From DATLMR01 sp035634255 (GTDB taxonomy: Bacteria; Acidobacteriota; Blastocatellia; UBA7656), in assembly GCA_035634255.1 (NCBI GenBank), contig DASQDI010000127.1:1-63738 (forward strand): a stretch of DNA of 63,738 nt, given 5' to 3'. Under the pieces are notes generated by a model that was given only the letters and a program-made list of their open reading frames with translations, had not been told where the DNA came from and made no database searches. Below are positions 26,074-35,219 of the stretch, in pieces. Within the stretch, counting starts at the first letter, position 1; every line of letters starts with the position of its first letter. The translations under genes were made by a program, and so were the position numbers.

Positions 26074-27045
26074 TCACCTCTTCTCGTAGTACCTCATCAC
26101 GAGCCCGCCCTTGCCTATCGCGAACCCGTTGTTCTTCCTGAAAGAGACGGCGAACAGGTCGGTCTTCGTCCCGCTCTCCTGCTCGACCCACGTGACGCCC
26201 CCATCGTAGGTCCTGATGACGCGCCCGTTGTGGCCGACGACCCAGCCGGTCTTCCTGTCTATGAAGCTGATCCCGAAAAGAGGCTCCCTAGTCTTGAGGG
26301 CGACCCTCTCCCAGGTCGCGCCGCCGTTATCGGTCCTCAGTAAGGCCCCATTGTCTCCCGTGACGATGCCGACCTTTTCGGTGACGAAATATACGCGGTT
26401 CAAATCGTCCGTGGTGCCCGAAGTCTGGGGGTACCAGTTCCGCCCCCAGTCGTCCGTGTGCAGGATGGCCCCGCCCGTCCCGACGACCCAGCCCCGCTTG
26501 CCCTGAAAACTGAGGTGGAACAACTGCGCGGTCGTGCCGCTGCGCTGCTCCCTCCACGAAACTCCCCCGTCGTTCGAGGCGAGGATCAGCCCCTCGTCGC
26601 CCACTATGAAGCCCGTCTCTTCGTCGATGAACTGAACGGAGTAGTAATCGCGCGGGGGCTCGGCCTGGGCGCTCCGCCCCGACCGCGTGTTGCCGAGGCT
26701 CTTGACGAAGCTACGCCCCCCGTCGGTGCTCAGAAAAATGGCCCCCTCGTCCCCGACGATCCAGAGGTCGTCTTTGCGCCCGAAGACATCGTTGAGGCCC
26801 GAGGAGACCCCGAGGTCCATCTCCTGAAAACTGCGCCCCTCGTCGTCCGACCTGGCGACGAGCCCCCCGGCCCCGACGACCCAGACGAGGTCTCCGTCGT
26901 AATAGACCGCGTTGACCGTCGCCTCCTGCCCGTTCTGGCGGATGCTCTGGGCCCGCGACCAGCCCTGCTGCGCAAGCGCCGAGACCGACAGCCCCGCCAG
27001 CAGGGCGAGGGATGAAACCAAACTCGCTCTCCTACTGATCCTCAT
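26074..27045 (-). CDS. secreted Ycf48/BNR-type propeller protein
   Basis: About 323 residues with a signal sequence (LVSSLALLAGLSVSALAQQ). The mature part has six to seven BNR-like repeats of ~40-45 residues, each with a strand such as GAIFLSTDGGRSF, GLILASNDGGVSW or GRVIRTYDGGVTW followed by GWVVG. This is the YCF48-related fold, known in photosystem II assembly but widespread in non-phototrophs with unknown roles. ATG 27045 has GGAGG five bases upstream; a GTG at 27051 lies inside that site. It overlaps the end of the CoA-ligase gene by 14 bases, so the two are translationally linked. Confidence 0.85.
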   Translation of the reverse strand: MRISRRASLVSSLALLAGLSVSALAQQGWSRAQSIRQNGQEATVNAVYYDGDLVWVVGAGGLVARSDDEGRSFQEMDLGVSSGLNDVFGRKDDLWIVGDEGAIFLSTDGGRSFVKSLGNTRSGRSAQAEPPRDYYSVQFIDEETGFIVGDEGLILASNDGGVSWREQRSGTTAQLFHLSFQGKRGWVVGTGGAILHTDDWGRNWYPQTSGTTDDLNRVYFVTEKVGIVTGDNGALLRTDNGGATWERVALKTREPLFGISFIDRKTGWVVGHNGRVIRTYDGGVTWVEQESGTKTDLFAVSFRKNNGFAIGKGGLVMRYYEKR

Positions 27046-28603
27046 TATCACCTCCGGGCTGACGCGCCAGACCCTCCGCCCTCAACTTGAACCTCTGGAC
27101 CTTCCCGGTCGAGGTGCGCGGCAGTTCTCCGATGAATTCGAACAGAGATGGCACTTTGTACTGCGGAAGGCGCGAGGACAGAAACTCCCGCAGCTCTTCC
27201 CTGAGATTCGATAAATCTCTCCCCTCTCTGATGACCAGATACGCGCGCGCGGTTGCCAGCCCCTTCTCGTCTGAGGCCGCGACCACCGCCGCCTCCGAGA
27301 CCGCCTCGTGCGACAGCAGGATCGATTCGACTTCGATTGGGGACACCCACAGCCCCCGGACTTTGAAACAGTCGTCGGACCGGCCCACGTGGTAGAAGAA
27401 GCCCTCCCCGTCCCGCCTGTAGAGGTCGCCCGTCTTCACCCACCCGTCCTGAATCGTCTCGCCCGTCAGGTCGGGCCGGTTCCAGTACCTCGCGGTCGCG
27501 CTCGCCCCGCGCACCCATAAATTCCCCGACCGCTCCGGCCCCGACTCCTCGTCGCCCCCCGACGTCAGGCGCGCCTCGTACCCGTTCACGAGGAGCCCGC
27601 TCGACCCGGCGCGCGGCCGCTCGGGGGTGTTGGAGATGAAGATGTGCAGCATCTCGGTCGAGCCGATGCCGTCGAGGATCGGCAGGCCGAACTCCCTCCG
27701 CCACTCCTCAAAGATCGCGGGCGGGAGGGCCTCGCCAGCCGAGACGCAGAGCCTCAGGGACGATACGTCCAGACGCCTCCCGCCCGCGTGAAGGTCGAGC
27801 AGGGAGCGGTACAGGGCGGGCACCCCGAAGAAGACCCGCGGGGCCTGCTCCTCGAACAGGCTAGCGAGGTGGCCGGCCGAAGGGCGCTCCGTGTCGAGGA
27901 TGACCGTCGCCCCCTCCGCGAGCGGGAACGAGAGGCTGTTCCCGAGCCCGTAGGCGAAGAAGAGGCGGGAGGCCGAATAGACCCGGTCGCTCTGCGTCAG
28001 CCTCAGTATGCTCTTCGAGTAAGTGTCGACGGTCGCGGGGATGGCCCCGTGGAGGTGGAGCACGCCTTTCGGGGTCCCCGTGCTGCCCGACGTGTAGAGC
28101 ATGAACGCGGGCGCCTCCCGCGTGGTGGCAGGCAGGGGCGGGCGCGGGGCGATCTCGTCCTTCGGGTCCAGGTAGTGCCGCCCCGACGTGTCGACGACCA
28201 GCATCGAGCACCGCTCCGAAAACGACGAGCTGTTGTCGTCGACCTTCCATTCGAGCTCGTCCTCGACTATCGCGGCCCTCGCCCCCGAATCCGAGAGGAT
28301 GAGCATCACCTCGTCGGGGGAGATGTAGGTGTTTATCGGGACGCAGATCGCCCCGATCGAGGCGGAGGCCAGAAAGCAGGCGATGAATTCGGGGGAGTCG
28401 TACAGCAGCAGGGCCACACGGTCGCCCTCCCGCACCCCGCAGGTCAGAATCTGCTCGGTCCAGTAATCGACCTCCCTGCGCAACTCGTGGTAGGTTATCC
28501 GGCTGCCTCTGAACTCAAGGGCCGTGCGGTGGCCTATGCGGGAGAGCTTCTCTTCGCCGAGGAAGTAGTCGAAGATGTTGAAGTACGAAGGAATGAGGTT
28601 CAT
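27032..28603 (-). CDS. benzoate-CoA ligase family AMP-forming acyl-CoA synthetase
   Basis: Activates a carboxylic acid with ATP and CoA. The phosphate-binding loop (YTSGSTGTPKG), A5 motif (DGIGSTEMLHIFISN), A7 (VKTGDLYRRD), the hinge segment VRGLWVSPIEVES and the C-terminal lysine region RTSTGKVQRFKLR are all present in 523 residues. The sequences SASRLFFAYGLGNSLSFPL and GIGSTEMLHIF are typical of the benzoate-CoA ligase subfamily, so an aromatic or short branched acid is likely; the substrate is inferred. No Shine-Dalgarno is visible before ATG 28603, and a TATAAT ends 9 bases ahead of it, suggesting leaderless translation. Confidence 0.85.
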   Translation of the reverse strand: MNLIPSYFNIFDYFLGEEKLSRIGHRTALEFRGSRITYHELRREVDYWTEQILTCGVREGDRVALLLYDSPEFIACFLASASIGAICVPINTYISPDEVMLILSDSGARAAIVEDELEWKVDDNSSSFSERCSMLVVDTSGRHYLDPKDEIAPRPPLPATTREAPAFMLYTSGSTGTPKGVLHLHGAIPATVDTYSKSILRLTQSDRVYSASRLFFAYGLGNSLSFPLAEGATVILDTERPSAGHLASLFEEQAPRVFFGVPALYRSLLDLHAGGRRLDVSSLRLCVSAGEALPPAIFEEWRREFGLPILDGIGSTEMLHIFISNTPERPRAGSSGLLVNGYEARLTSGGDEESGPERSGNLWVRGASATARYWNRPDLTGETIQDGWVKTGDLYRRDGEGFFYHVGRSDDCFKVRGLWVSPIEVESILLSHEAVSEAAVVAASDEKGLATARAYLVIREGRDLSNLREELREFLSSRLPQYKVPSLFEFIGELPRTSTGKVQRFKLRAEGLARQPGGDNEDQ

Positions 28604-28612
28604 AAGGGCCGG

Positions 28613-28640
28613 ATTATATGCCAGACGCGCGCGGGTTCAA
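28613..28640 (-). promoter_or_regulatory. promoter placing transcription start at the CoA-ligase ATG
   Basis: Minus strand: TTGAAC (28640-28635), 16 bases, TATAAT (28618-28613), then nine bases to ATG at 28603. A start site 7 bases after the -10 leaves a leader of about 3 bases and no ribosome site. Confidence 0.5.
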
Positions 28641-28702
28641 AGCGGCGTTACGGCATCCGGGCGCGGGGAGAATGAACCGCCGTCCGGGCTTTACCCGCCG
28701 GG

Positions 28703-29647
28703 TCAGGGCGCGCGGTAGAGGTCCCTGCCATCCCGCCGCTCGATCACGAGCCTGCTCTCGGAGACCGCGAAGTCCAGGTGCGCGACCGTCTCCGACAGCG
28801 CGAGGAAGCGGTTGTACCCCGAGGCGTTCGGGAAGAGCAGCTGCGACGCCTCCCAGCCCGACATGCCCCCCTTCGGTATCAGTGACAGGAGCTTCGACTG
28901 CCTCGACTGCGTGAAGCGGTAGAGCCTGTGGAAGTGCTCGTCGTAGTCCGTCACGTCCTCGCCGTGCCCGCCCTTCAGGAGCGTCGGGGCCAGAGACTTT
29001 ATGCGGGCCAGGGAGACTAAGTATTCGCCGAGGGACTGGAACCGCTTCTTCTCGTCGTAAGGGTCGGGGCTCAGCACGGGGTTCGGGGTGATGTTCTTCA
29101 ACACGGTGTCGGAGGCGAAGACGAGGCGGTTGCTCGAACGGACGAGGCAGATCGAGCCGGGCGTGTGGCCGGGCGTGTGGACGACGGTCAGGCTCTCCTT
29201 CTCGAATACGACCTCGTCCTCGTCTTCGAGCACCTCGACCTTCTCCAGAGGGTAGGTGAAGCCGAGAAACTTCCGGTACCCCGCCTCCATCTTCTCTACC
29301 ATCTCGCGCGGCACCCCTGCGGACGCGAGCAATTCTCGGTAAGCCCCGTAGTCGGACGAGGCTAAAACCGACGGGGCGTCCCATGCGTGGATGAAGACCC
29401 CGGCACCCGACTCTTCCGCGACCAGCCGAGCGAGGCCGTAGTGGTCCGCGTGCGCGTGAGAGATGATGACCCGCTTTATGTCGGACAGGCGGTGCCCGAG
29501 CCGGTTCAGCCCCGACCTCAAAGCCTCGACGGTCTCGTCGCTCCTCGGCCCCACGTCGATGAGCGTCAGGGGGTCTTCCTGAATGAGATAGACGTTGACG
29601 GGGCCGACGTAAAAGGGAGTTGGTAGACTTATCCTGTGGATTTTCAT
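28703..29647 (-). CDS. MBL-fold metallo-hydrolase
   Basis: About 314 residues. Metal ligands are in ISHAHADHYG (HxHxDH), VHTPGHTPGS and FASDTVLKN, with a late His in LLKGGHGEDV. The C-terminal ~70 residues form a small helical domain (SLIPKGGMSGWEASQLLF) seen in MBL hydrolases often encoded with acyl-CoA metabolism genes. ATG 29647 is chosen because the protein then starts directly with the family strand MKIHRISLPTPFYVGPVNVY; upstream sequence is low-complexity. The reaction may be thioester or lactone hydrolysis, but this is undetermined. It follows the FadE gene by 79 bases on the same strand and may belong to that operon. Confidence 0.82.
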   Translation of the reverse strand: MKIHRISLPTPFYVGPVNVYLIQEDPLTLIDVGPRSDETVEALRSGLNRLGHRLSDIKRVIISHAHADHYGLARLVAEESGAGVFIHAWDAPSVLASSDYGAYRELLASAGVPREMVEKMEAGYRKFLGFTYPLEKVEVLEDEDEVVFEKESLTVVHTPGHTPGSICLVRSSNRLVFASDTVLKNITPNPVLSPDPYDEKKRFQSLGEYLVSLARIKSLAPTLLKGGHGEDVTDYDEHFHRLYRFTQSRQSKLLSLIPKGGMSGWEASQLLFPNASGYNRFLALSETVAHLDFAVSESRLVIERRDGRDLYRAP

Positions 29648-29726
29648 GTTGTCGGGACCCGGCGGCCGGTCGAGAGATGGCGGAGGGCAGAGACGAGGGC
29701 TGCCCTCCGCGACCATTCCAATCGGG

Positions 29727-31511
29727 TTAAAGGTTGTACCGGCCGGCCTCGACCAGGGCGTCCGCGATCCGGCGGCGCGCGGCGAACGTGTTGAAGGGGA
29801 CGAACCGCATGTAGCGCTTCAGGACCGCGAGCATCGTCCGCAGCTCGTCGCCTTCCGACATCGCCGCGAGCGCCTGCTTCGCCTGCTGCTCGATGCGCTG
29901 GATGGCGTCGTTGGCGAACGTCCGCGTGGCGTCGACCTGCACGGAGCACGACGCCTCGCCGCGCGCCGAGATGAGCTTCTCGGTCCTCAGGATCGCGCTC
30001 TCCATCGCGAACACGTCCATGATCATGTCGCTCGCGGCGGCCAGCACCTCCTGCTCGCCCTGCACCTTGTCCCGGTACTTCTGGGCCGCCGACCCGAGAA
30101 CGGCCACCACGGCCTTTTTCGCGTTAGCGAGCGCCGCGCGCTCGGCCGCGAACGTCTCGTCGCCCGGCTCCTCCGCGAGCTGCGGGGAGAGCATCTCGTC
30201 CGACAGCCTCTTCGCGGCCTGGAACAAAGGCAGCTCGCCCTTGACGGCGCGCCTGAGAAGCTGCCCGGAGATGATGAGGCGGTTGATCTCGTTCGTGCCC
30301 TCGTATATCCGGCTGATGCGCGCGTCGCGGTACGCCCTCTCCACCGGGTAGTCCTGCGAGTAGCCGTTGCCGCCGAAGACCTGAACCGCCTCGTCCGAGC
30401 AGTACTGAAGCGTCTCGCTGCCCACGACCTTGATGATCGAGCACTCGATGGCGTAGTCCTCGATGGCCTTCAGCACCTCCTCCGGCACGTCGCGGTCCAC
30501 GGTCGTCAGAGCGTCCTCGATCATCCCGACCGTGCGGTAGGTCATCGAGTCGGCGACGTAGGCGCGGATGGCCATCTCGGCCAGCTTGTGCTTGATCAGG
30601 CCGAAAGAAGCGATGGGCACGCCGAACTGGTGGCGCTGCTTCGCGTACTCGGTCGCGATTGTCACGAGCCGCTTGGACCCCGTGATCGCGCCGACCCCGA
30701 GCTTCAGACGGCCTATGTTCAGGATGTTGAACGCGATCTTGTGGCCCTTGCCGATCTCGCCCAGGACGTTCTCCGCCGGGACCGCCGCGTCTTCGAGGTT
30801 GACCGCCGCGGTCGACGAGCCGTGCAGCCCCATCTTGTGCTCCTCGGGCGCGACCGACACTCCGGGGAAGGTGCGCTCGACGATGAAGGCCGTGAACTTG
30901 TCCCCGTCCACCTTCGCGAAGACGATGAAAACGTCGGCGAAGCCCGCGTTCGTGATCCACATCTTCTGGCCGTTCAGGACGTAGTGGCTGCCGTCCTCGG
31001 AGAGCACGGCCTTGGTCTTCGCGCCGAGCGCGTCGGAGCCGGAGCCGGACTCCGTCAGGCAGTAGGCCCCGATCCATTCGGCCGTCGCGAGCTTGGGCAG
31101 GTACTTCGCCTTCTGCTCCTCGGTCCCGAAGTAGACTATGGGCAGGGTGCCGATTGTCGTGTGCGCGCCGAGCGTGCCGGAGAAGGAGGCCTGGCCGGAC
31201 ATCTGCTCCGAGGCGACGAGCGAGCTGAGCAGGTCGAGTCCGGCCCCCCCGAATTTTTCCGGGATGTCTATCGAGACAAGCCCGAGCTCGGCGGCCTTCT
31301 GGAGCAGCTCCCTCGTGAGGGCGAAGTCCTTCTTCTCGATCTCGGCGTCGCGCGGCAGTATCTCGTTCTCGGTGAACTCGCGCGCGGTCTGAGCTATCAT
31401 GCGATGCTCGTCGCTTATGTCCTCGGGCGTGAAGACTTCACTCGCGTCGTGGTCTTCGAGGATGAAGCTCGCGCCTTTCAACACCTTCTTCTTCTCTGCA
31501 AGGCTCGTCAT
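29727..31511 (-). CDS. fadE: acyl-CoA dehydrogenase, FadE (Bacillus YusJ-like)
   Basis: 594 residues. It catalyses the first, FAD-linked step of fatty-acid beta-oxidation. Family segments include IGAYCLTESGSGSDA, KMWITNAGFADVFIVFAK, VQVFGGNGYSQDYPVER and the catalytic-Glu motif RIYEGTNEINR. The ~170-residue C-terminal extension marks the long bacterial/mitochondrial VLCAD-type class, and the length and gene order match the Bacillus subtilis fadN-fadA-fadE operon. ATG 31511 has AAAGGAG upstream. It is last in the fad genes, 38 bases after fadA. Confidence 0.9.
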   Translation of the reverse strand: MTSLAEKKKVLKGASFILEDHDASEVFTPEDISDEHRMIAQTAREFTENEILPRDAEIEKKDFALTRELLQKAAELGLVSIDIPEKFGGAGLDLLSSLVASEQMSGQASFSGTLGAHTTIGTLPIVYFGTEEQKAKYLPKLATAEWIGAYCLTESGSGSDALGAKTKAVLSEDGSHYVLNGQKMWITNAGFADVFIVFAKVDGDKFTAFIVERTFPGVSVAPEEHKMGLHGSSTAAVNLEDAAVPAENVLGEIGKGHKIAFNILNIGRLKLGVGAITGSKRLVTIATEYAKQRHQFGVPIASFGLIKHKLAEMAIRAYVADSMTYRTVGMIEDALTTVDRDVPEEVLKAIEDYAIECSIIKVVGSETLQYCSDEAVQVFGGNGYSQDYPVERAYRDARISRIYEGTNEINRLIISGQLLRRAVKGELPLFQAAKRLSDEMLSPQLAEEPGDETFAAERAALANAKKAVVAVLGSAAQKYRDKVQGEQEVLAAASDMIMDVFAMESAILRTEKLISARGEASCSVQVDATRTFANDAIQRIEQQAKQALAAMSEGDELRTMLAVLKRYMRFVPFNTFAARRRIADALVEAGRYNL

Positions 31512-31549
31512 AACTGATCTCCTTTATAAAATCTCTCCGCAAAATTCCT

Positions 31550-32728
31550 TTACAGAAGCTCGTAAATCCCGGCCGCGCCCATGCCGCCGCCGACGCACAT
31601 GGTCACCATCCCGTACCTCGCGTCGCGCCTCCGCATCTCCTGAAGAATGCTCGCGGTGAGCTTCGCGCCCGTGCACCCGAGCGGGTGCCCGAGGGCTATC
31701 GCCCCCCCGTTCACGTTGACCTTCTCCGGGTCCATGCCCAGTTCCTTAATCACCGAAAGGGCCTGCGCCGCGAAGGCTTCGTTCAACTCGATGACGTCGA
31801 TGTCGTCCAGAGAGAGCCCGGCGATCTTCAGGGCCTTGGGGACCGCCGCCACCGGCCCGATGCCCATGTGGTCGGGCGAGACCCCCGCCGTGGCGTACGC
31901 GACGAACCGCGCTACGGGCTTGATGCCGAGCTCGCCCGCGCGGTCCGCAGACATAACGATGGCGGCCGCCGCCCCGTCCGACATCTGCGAAGAGTTGCCG
32001 GCCGTCACGGTCCCGCGCGCGTGGAAGACCGGCCTGAGCTTCCCGAGCGCCTCGGCCGAAGTGTCGGAGCGCGGCCCCTCGTCCGTCCCGAAAGTGAACT
32101 CTCGGGCCTTCCTCTTGCCGCCCGCCTCGAGCTCGACGGTCCTGACCTGCAAGGGCACGATCTCGTCCGAGAACTTCCCGGCCTTGATCGCCTCAGCCGC
32201 TTTCAGGTGGCTCCGCAGGGAGAACTCGTCGGCCTCCTCGCGCGAGATGGAGTACTTATTCGAGAGGTTCTCGGCCGTGAGCCCCATGTTCAAATAGTAG
32301 TCCGGCCACGTGTCCACGATGGTCGGATTGGGGGCGATCTTATGGCCGCCCATCGGGATCAGGCTCATGGTCTCCACGCCGCCCGCGACTATGCAGTCGG
32401 ACCAGCCGCACATGATCCGCTCGGCGGCGAAGGCTATCGCCTGAAGCCCGGAAGAACAGAAGCGGTTGATGGTGACCGCCGAAGCCTCCTTCGGGACCCC
32501 CGCGAGCCACGAAGCCTGCCGGGCCAAGTTCATCCCCTGCTCCGCCTCGGGGTTCGCGCACCCGATGATCACGTCCTCGACCATCCCCGGCTCGAGGCCG
32601 GGGGTCCCCTCGATTGCGGCCCGGATCACGGCCGCCGCCATGTCGTCGGGCCTCGTGTCCTTCAGAGAGCCCCTGGGGGCCTTCCCGACCGCCGTCCTCA
32701 AAGCTTTAACTATAACTGCGTCTTTCAT
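31550..32728 (-). CDS. fadA: acetyl-CoA C-acyltransferase (thiolase), FadA
   Basis: 392 residues, the normal thiolase length. The nucleophilic Cys lies in NRFCSSGLQAI (about residue 90). The His is in GGAIALGHPLGCTGA, and the second catalytic Cys in GMVTMCVGGGMGAA. It cleaves 3-ketoacyl-CoA with CoA, releasing acetyl-CoA. It lies between fadN (49 bases upstream) and fadE, with GGAGA before the ATG. Confidence 0.93.
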   Translation of the reverse strand: MKDAVIVKALRTAVGKAPRGSLKDTRPDDMAAAVIRAAIEGTPGLEPGMVEDVIIGCANPEAEQGMNLARQASWLAGVPKEASAVTINRFCSSGLQAIAFAAERIMCGWSDCIVAGGVETMSLIPMGGHKIAPNPTIVDTWPDYYLNMGLTAENLSNKYSISREEADEFSLRSHLKAAEAIKAGKFSDEIVPLQVRTVELEAGGKRKAREFTFGTDEGPRSDTSAEALGKLRPVFHARGTVTAGNSSQMSDGAAAAIVMSADRAGELGIKPVARFVAYATAGVSPDHMGIGPVAAVPKALKIAGLSLDDIDVIELNEAFAAQALSVIKELGMDPEKVNVNGGAIALGHPLGCTGAKLTASILQEMRRRDARYGMVTMCVGGGMGAAGIYELL

Positions 32729-32777
32729 GGTCTTCTCCGTTGAGTAGGGCTGCCCCTACGTCCGCCCTTAAACACCC

Positions 32778-35183
32778 TTAATTCCTGAGAGGCTTCCCGG
32801 TCTTGAGCATGTGCTGTATGCGCTCCATGGTCCTGCGCTCGCCGCAGAGCGAGACGAAGGCTTCGCGCTCAAGGTCCAGCAGGTATTGCTCGGAGACCAG
32901 AGTCTTGCGCGTCAGGTCGCCGCCCGTGATGATGGAAGCGAGCTTCCCGGCGACGTGCGCGTCGTACTCCGAGATGAAGCCCCCGCGCACCATCATGTGG
33001 ACCGCGAGCTTTATGGTCGCGAGCGCGGGCTCCCCGAGGACCGGGATGTCCGCGCGCGGGCGGGGAGGCGTGTAGCCTTCCTTCACCATCGCGAGGGCGG
33101 TCCGCTTCGCGTCCTCGATCAGGCGGTCCCTGTTCATCGTCACTTGGTCCGAGTCGCGGAGGAAGCCGAGCTCGCGCGCCTCGAAGGCCGAGGTCGACAC
33201 CTTAGCCGTAGCGATGGCCTCCGAGACCTTCTTTACCCTCGGGAACAGGTCCTCGTCCGGGAGCGCGCCCTCGACCGCGCGCGCCACGAGCTCTTTGACC
33301 CCTCCGCCCGCGGGGATCAGCCCGACCCCAACCTCGACCAGGCCGAGGTACGTCTCGGCCGCGGCCCTCGCCCTGTCCCCGTGCATCGTGACCTCGCAGC
33401 CCCCGCCCAGGGCCATCCCGTGGGGCGCCGTCACGACCGGCTTGGATGAGTACCGCAGAGACATGTTGGCATTCTGAAACTGGCGGACCCCGAGGGCGAT
33501 CTCGTCCCACTCGCCTTCCTGGGCGGCCAGCAGCACCATCATTATGTTCGCCCCGACCGAGAAGTTCTCCCCCTGGTTCCCGACCACCAGGGCCTCGAAG
33601 TTCTTATCGACCTCCTTGACCGCGTAGTTCATCATCGCGACCGTGTCGCCGCCGATGGAGTTCATCTTCGAGTGGAACTCAAGGCAGGCCACCCCGTCGC
33701 CGATGTCGACGAGGGACGCGCCCGCATTCTTCTTTATCACGCTGCCCCGGTCCTTGATCGACTTCAGGACCATCACCCCGGGCCGCGGCTCCACCTCTTT
33801 GTAATCGCCGCTCGCGAGGTCGAAGTAGTAAGAGCGGCCTTCCCTCGTCTCGTAAAAAGTCTTCTTGCCGGAAGCCAGCAGCTTCTCGACCAGCTCGGGG
33901 ATCTGCCGCCCGTCCTCGCGCATCTTGGCGACCGACTTCTCGACCCCTATCGCGTCCCAGAGCTCGAAGGTGCCTAGCTCGTGGTTGAACCCCCACTCCA
34001 CCGCGTTGTCGAGGTTGACTATCGTGTCAGAGATTTCGGGGACGCGGTTCGCCGCGTAGATCAGGTTGCCGCTTATCGTCTTCCATAAAAACTCCCCCAC
34101 GCGGTCCTTGCCGTAGACGAGCGTGCGGACCCTCTCCTTCGGGTCCTCGATGGCCTTCGCCGCGTCAATCGACGGCGCGCGGAATTTTTGCGGGGGCTTG
34201 TATTCGAGGGTCGTGTAGTCGAGGGCCCAGAACTCGGGCTTGCCGCCTTCGCCCTTCGTCTTCCTGTAGAACCCCTGCCCCGCCTTGTTGCCCGTCGAGC
34301 CGCGCTTCACAAGCTCGCGCAGGAAATCGGGGGCCTTCAACACCTCGCGCATCTCGTCTTCGGGCACGGCCTCGTAGAGGTTGTCGGCGACGTAGAGCGA
34401 AGTGTCGAGCCCGACCAGGTCGGCGGTCCTGAAGGAGGCGGACTTCGGCCTCCCGATCAGCGGCCCGGTCATCGCGTCGACCTCCTCTATCGTGTACCCG
34501 CCCTCGACCATCACCCTGATCGTGTTCAGGGAGCTGAACGACGCGATGCGGTTCCCGATGAAGTTGGGCGTGTCCTTCGCGTAGACGATCCCCTTGCCGA
34601 GGCGCCGGTCGCAGAAGCGCGAGACGAACTCGACCGCCTCCGGCAAGGTGTCCGGCGTCGGGATTACCTCAAGCAGTTTCAGGTAGCGCGGGGGGTTGAA
34701 GAAATGCGTCCCCAGAAAGTGCCTCCTGAAGTCTTCCGGCAGCCCCTCGGACATCGCCCTGATCGAGATGCCCGAGGTGTTGGAGCTCACGAGGGTCCCG
34801 GGCTTCCGGTGCCCGTCGACCCGCGCGAAGAGGTCGCGCTTGATCTGAAGGTTCTCCACCACCGCCTCGATGACCCAGTCCACGCCCGATATTTTGGGCA
34901 GGTCGTCTTCGAAGTTGCCGGTCCTGACCAGCCCCGAGAGCGCGGGCGAGAAGAAGGCCGCGGGCTTGATCTTCTTCGCCGCTTCGAGGCCCGCGTTCGC
35001 GACGCGGTTCCTCACCTGCGGGCTGTCGAGCGAGAGGCCGCGCGCCTGCTCCGAGGGCTGCAACTCCTTCGGCGTGATGTCGAGCAGCAGCACTTCCACC
35101 CCCGCGTTCGCGAAATGCGCCGCGATCTGCGCGCCCATCGTCCCCGCGCCCAGCACCGCGACCCTGTCTACCTTGTAACTCAC
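32778..35183 (-). CDS. fadN: 3-hydroxyacyl-CoA dehydrogenase/enoyl-CoA hydratase, FadN type
   Basis: 801 residues with the dehydrogenase first and the hydratase last, the reverse of E. coli FadB and the arrangement of Bacillus FadN. An NAD-binding Rossmann motif (VAVLGAGTMGAQIAAHFANA) opens the protein. LGTHFFNPPRYLKLLEVI is the 3HCDH signature with the catalytic His. The C-terminal third carries a crotonase fold with NQGENFSVGANIM and GMALGGGCEVTMHGD, forming the oxyanion hole. It performs hydration and the NAD-linked oxidation of beta-oxidation. It is second in the operon, 36 bases after the ligase. Confidence 0.92.
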   Translation of the reverse strand: MSYKVDRVAVLGAGTMGAQIAAHFANAGVEVLLLDITPKELQPSEQARGLSLDSPQVRNRVANAGLEAAKKIKPAAFFSPALSGLVRTGNFEDDLPKISGVDWVIEAVVENLQIKRDLFARVDGHRKPGTLVSSNTSGISIRAMSEGLPEDFRRHFLGTHFFNPPRYLKLLEVIPTPDTLPEAVEFVSRFCDRRLGKGIVYAKDTPNFIGNRIASFSSLNTIRVMVEGGYTIEEVDAMTGPLIGRPKSASFRTADLVGLDTSLYVADNLYEAVPEDEMREVLKAPDFLRELVKRGSTGNKAGQGFYRKTKGEGGKPEFWALDYTTLEYKPPQKFRAPSIDAAKAIEDPKERVRTLVYGKDRVGEFLWKTISGNLIYAANRVPEISDTIVNLDNAVEWGFNHELGTFELWDAIGVEKSVAKMREDGRQIPELVEKLLASGKKTFYETREGRSYYFDLASGDYKEVEPRPGVMVLKSIKDRGSVIKKNAGASLVDIGDGVACLEFHSKMNSIGGDTVAMMNYAVKEVDKNFEALVVGNQGENFSVGANIMMVLLAAQEGEWDEIALGVRQFQNANMSLRYSSKPVVTAPHGMALGGGCEVTMHGDRARAAAETYLGLVEVGVGLIPAGGGVKELVARAVEGALPDEDLFPRVKKVSEAIATAKVSTSAFEARELGFLRDSDQVTMNRDRLIEDAKRTALAMVKEGYTPPRPRADIPVLGEPALATIKLAVHMMVRGGFISEYDAHVAGKLASIITGGDLTRKTLVSEQYLLDLEREAFVSLCGERRTMERIQHMLKTGKPLRN

Positions 35184-35219
35184 TTTCGTACCCTCCGTTG
35201 ACGTTCCTTAACTCGCCGG

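Noticed and set aside
29646..31517. 623-codon plus-strand frame
   Set aside because: Antisense shadow of FadE, whose active-site motifs are intact on the other strand.
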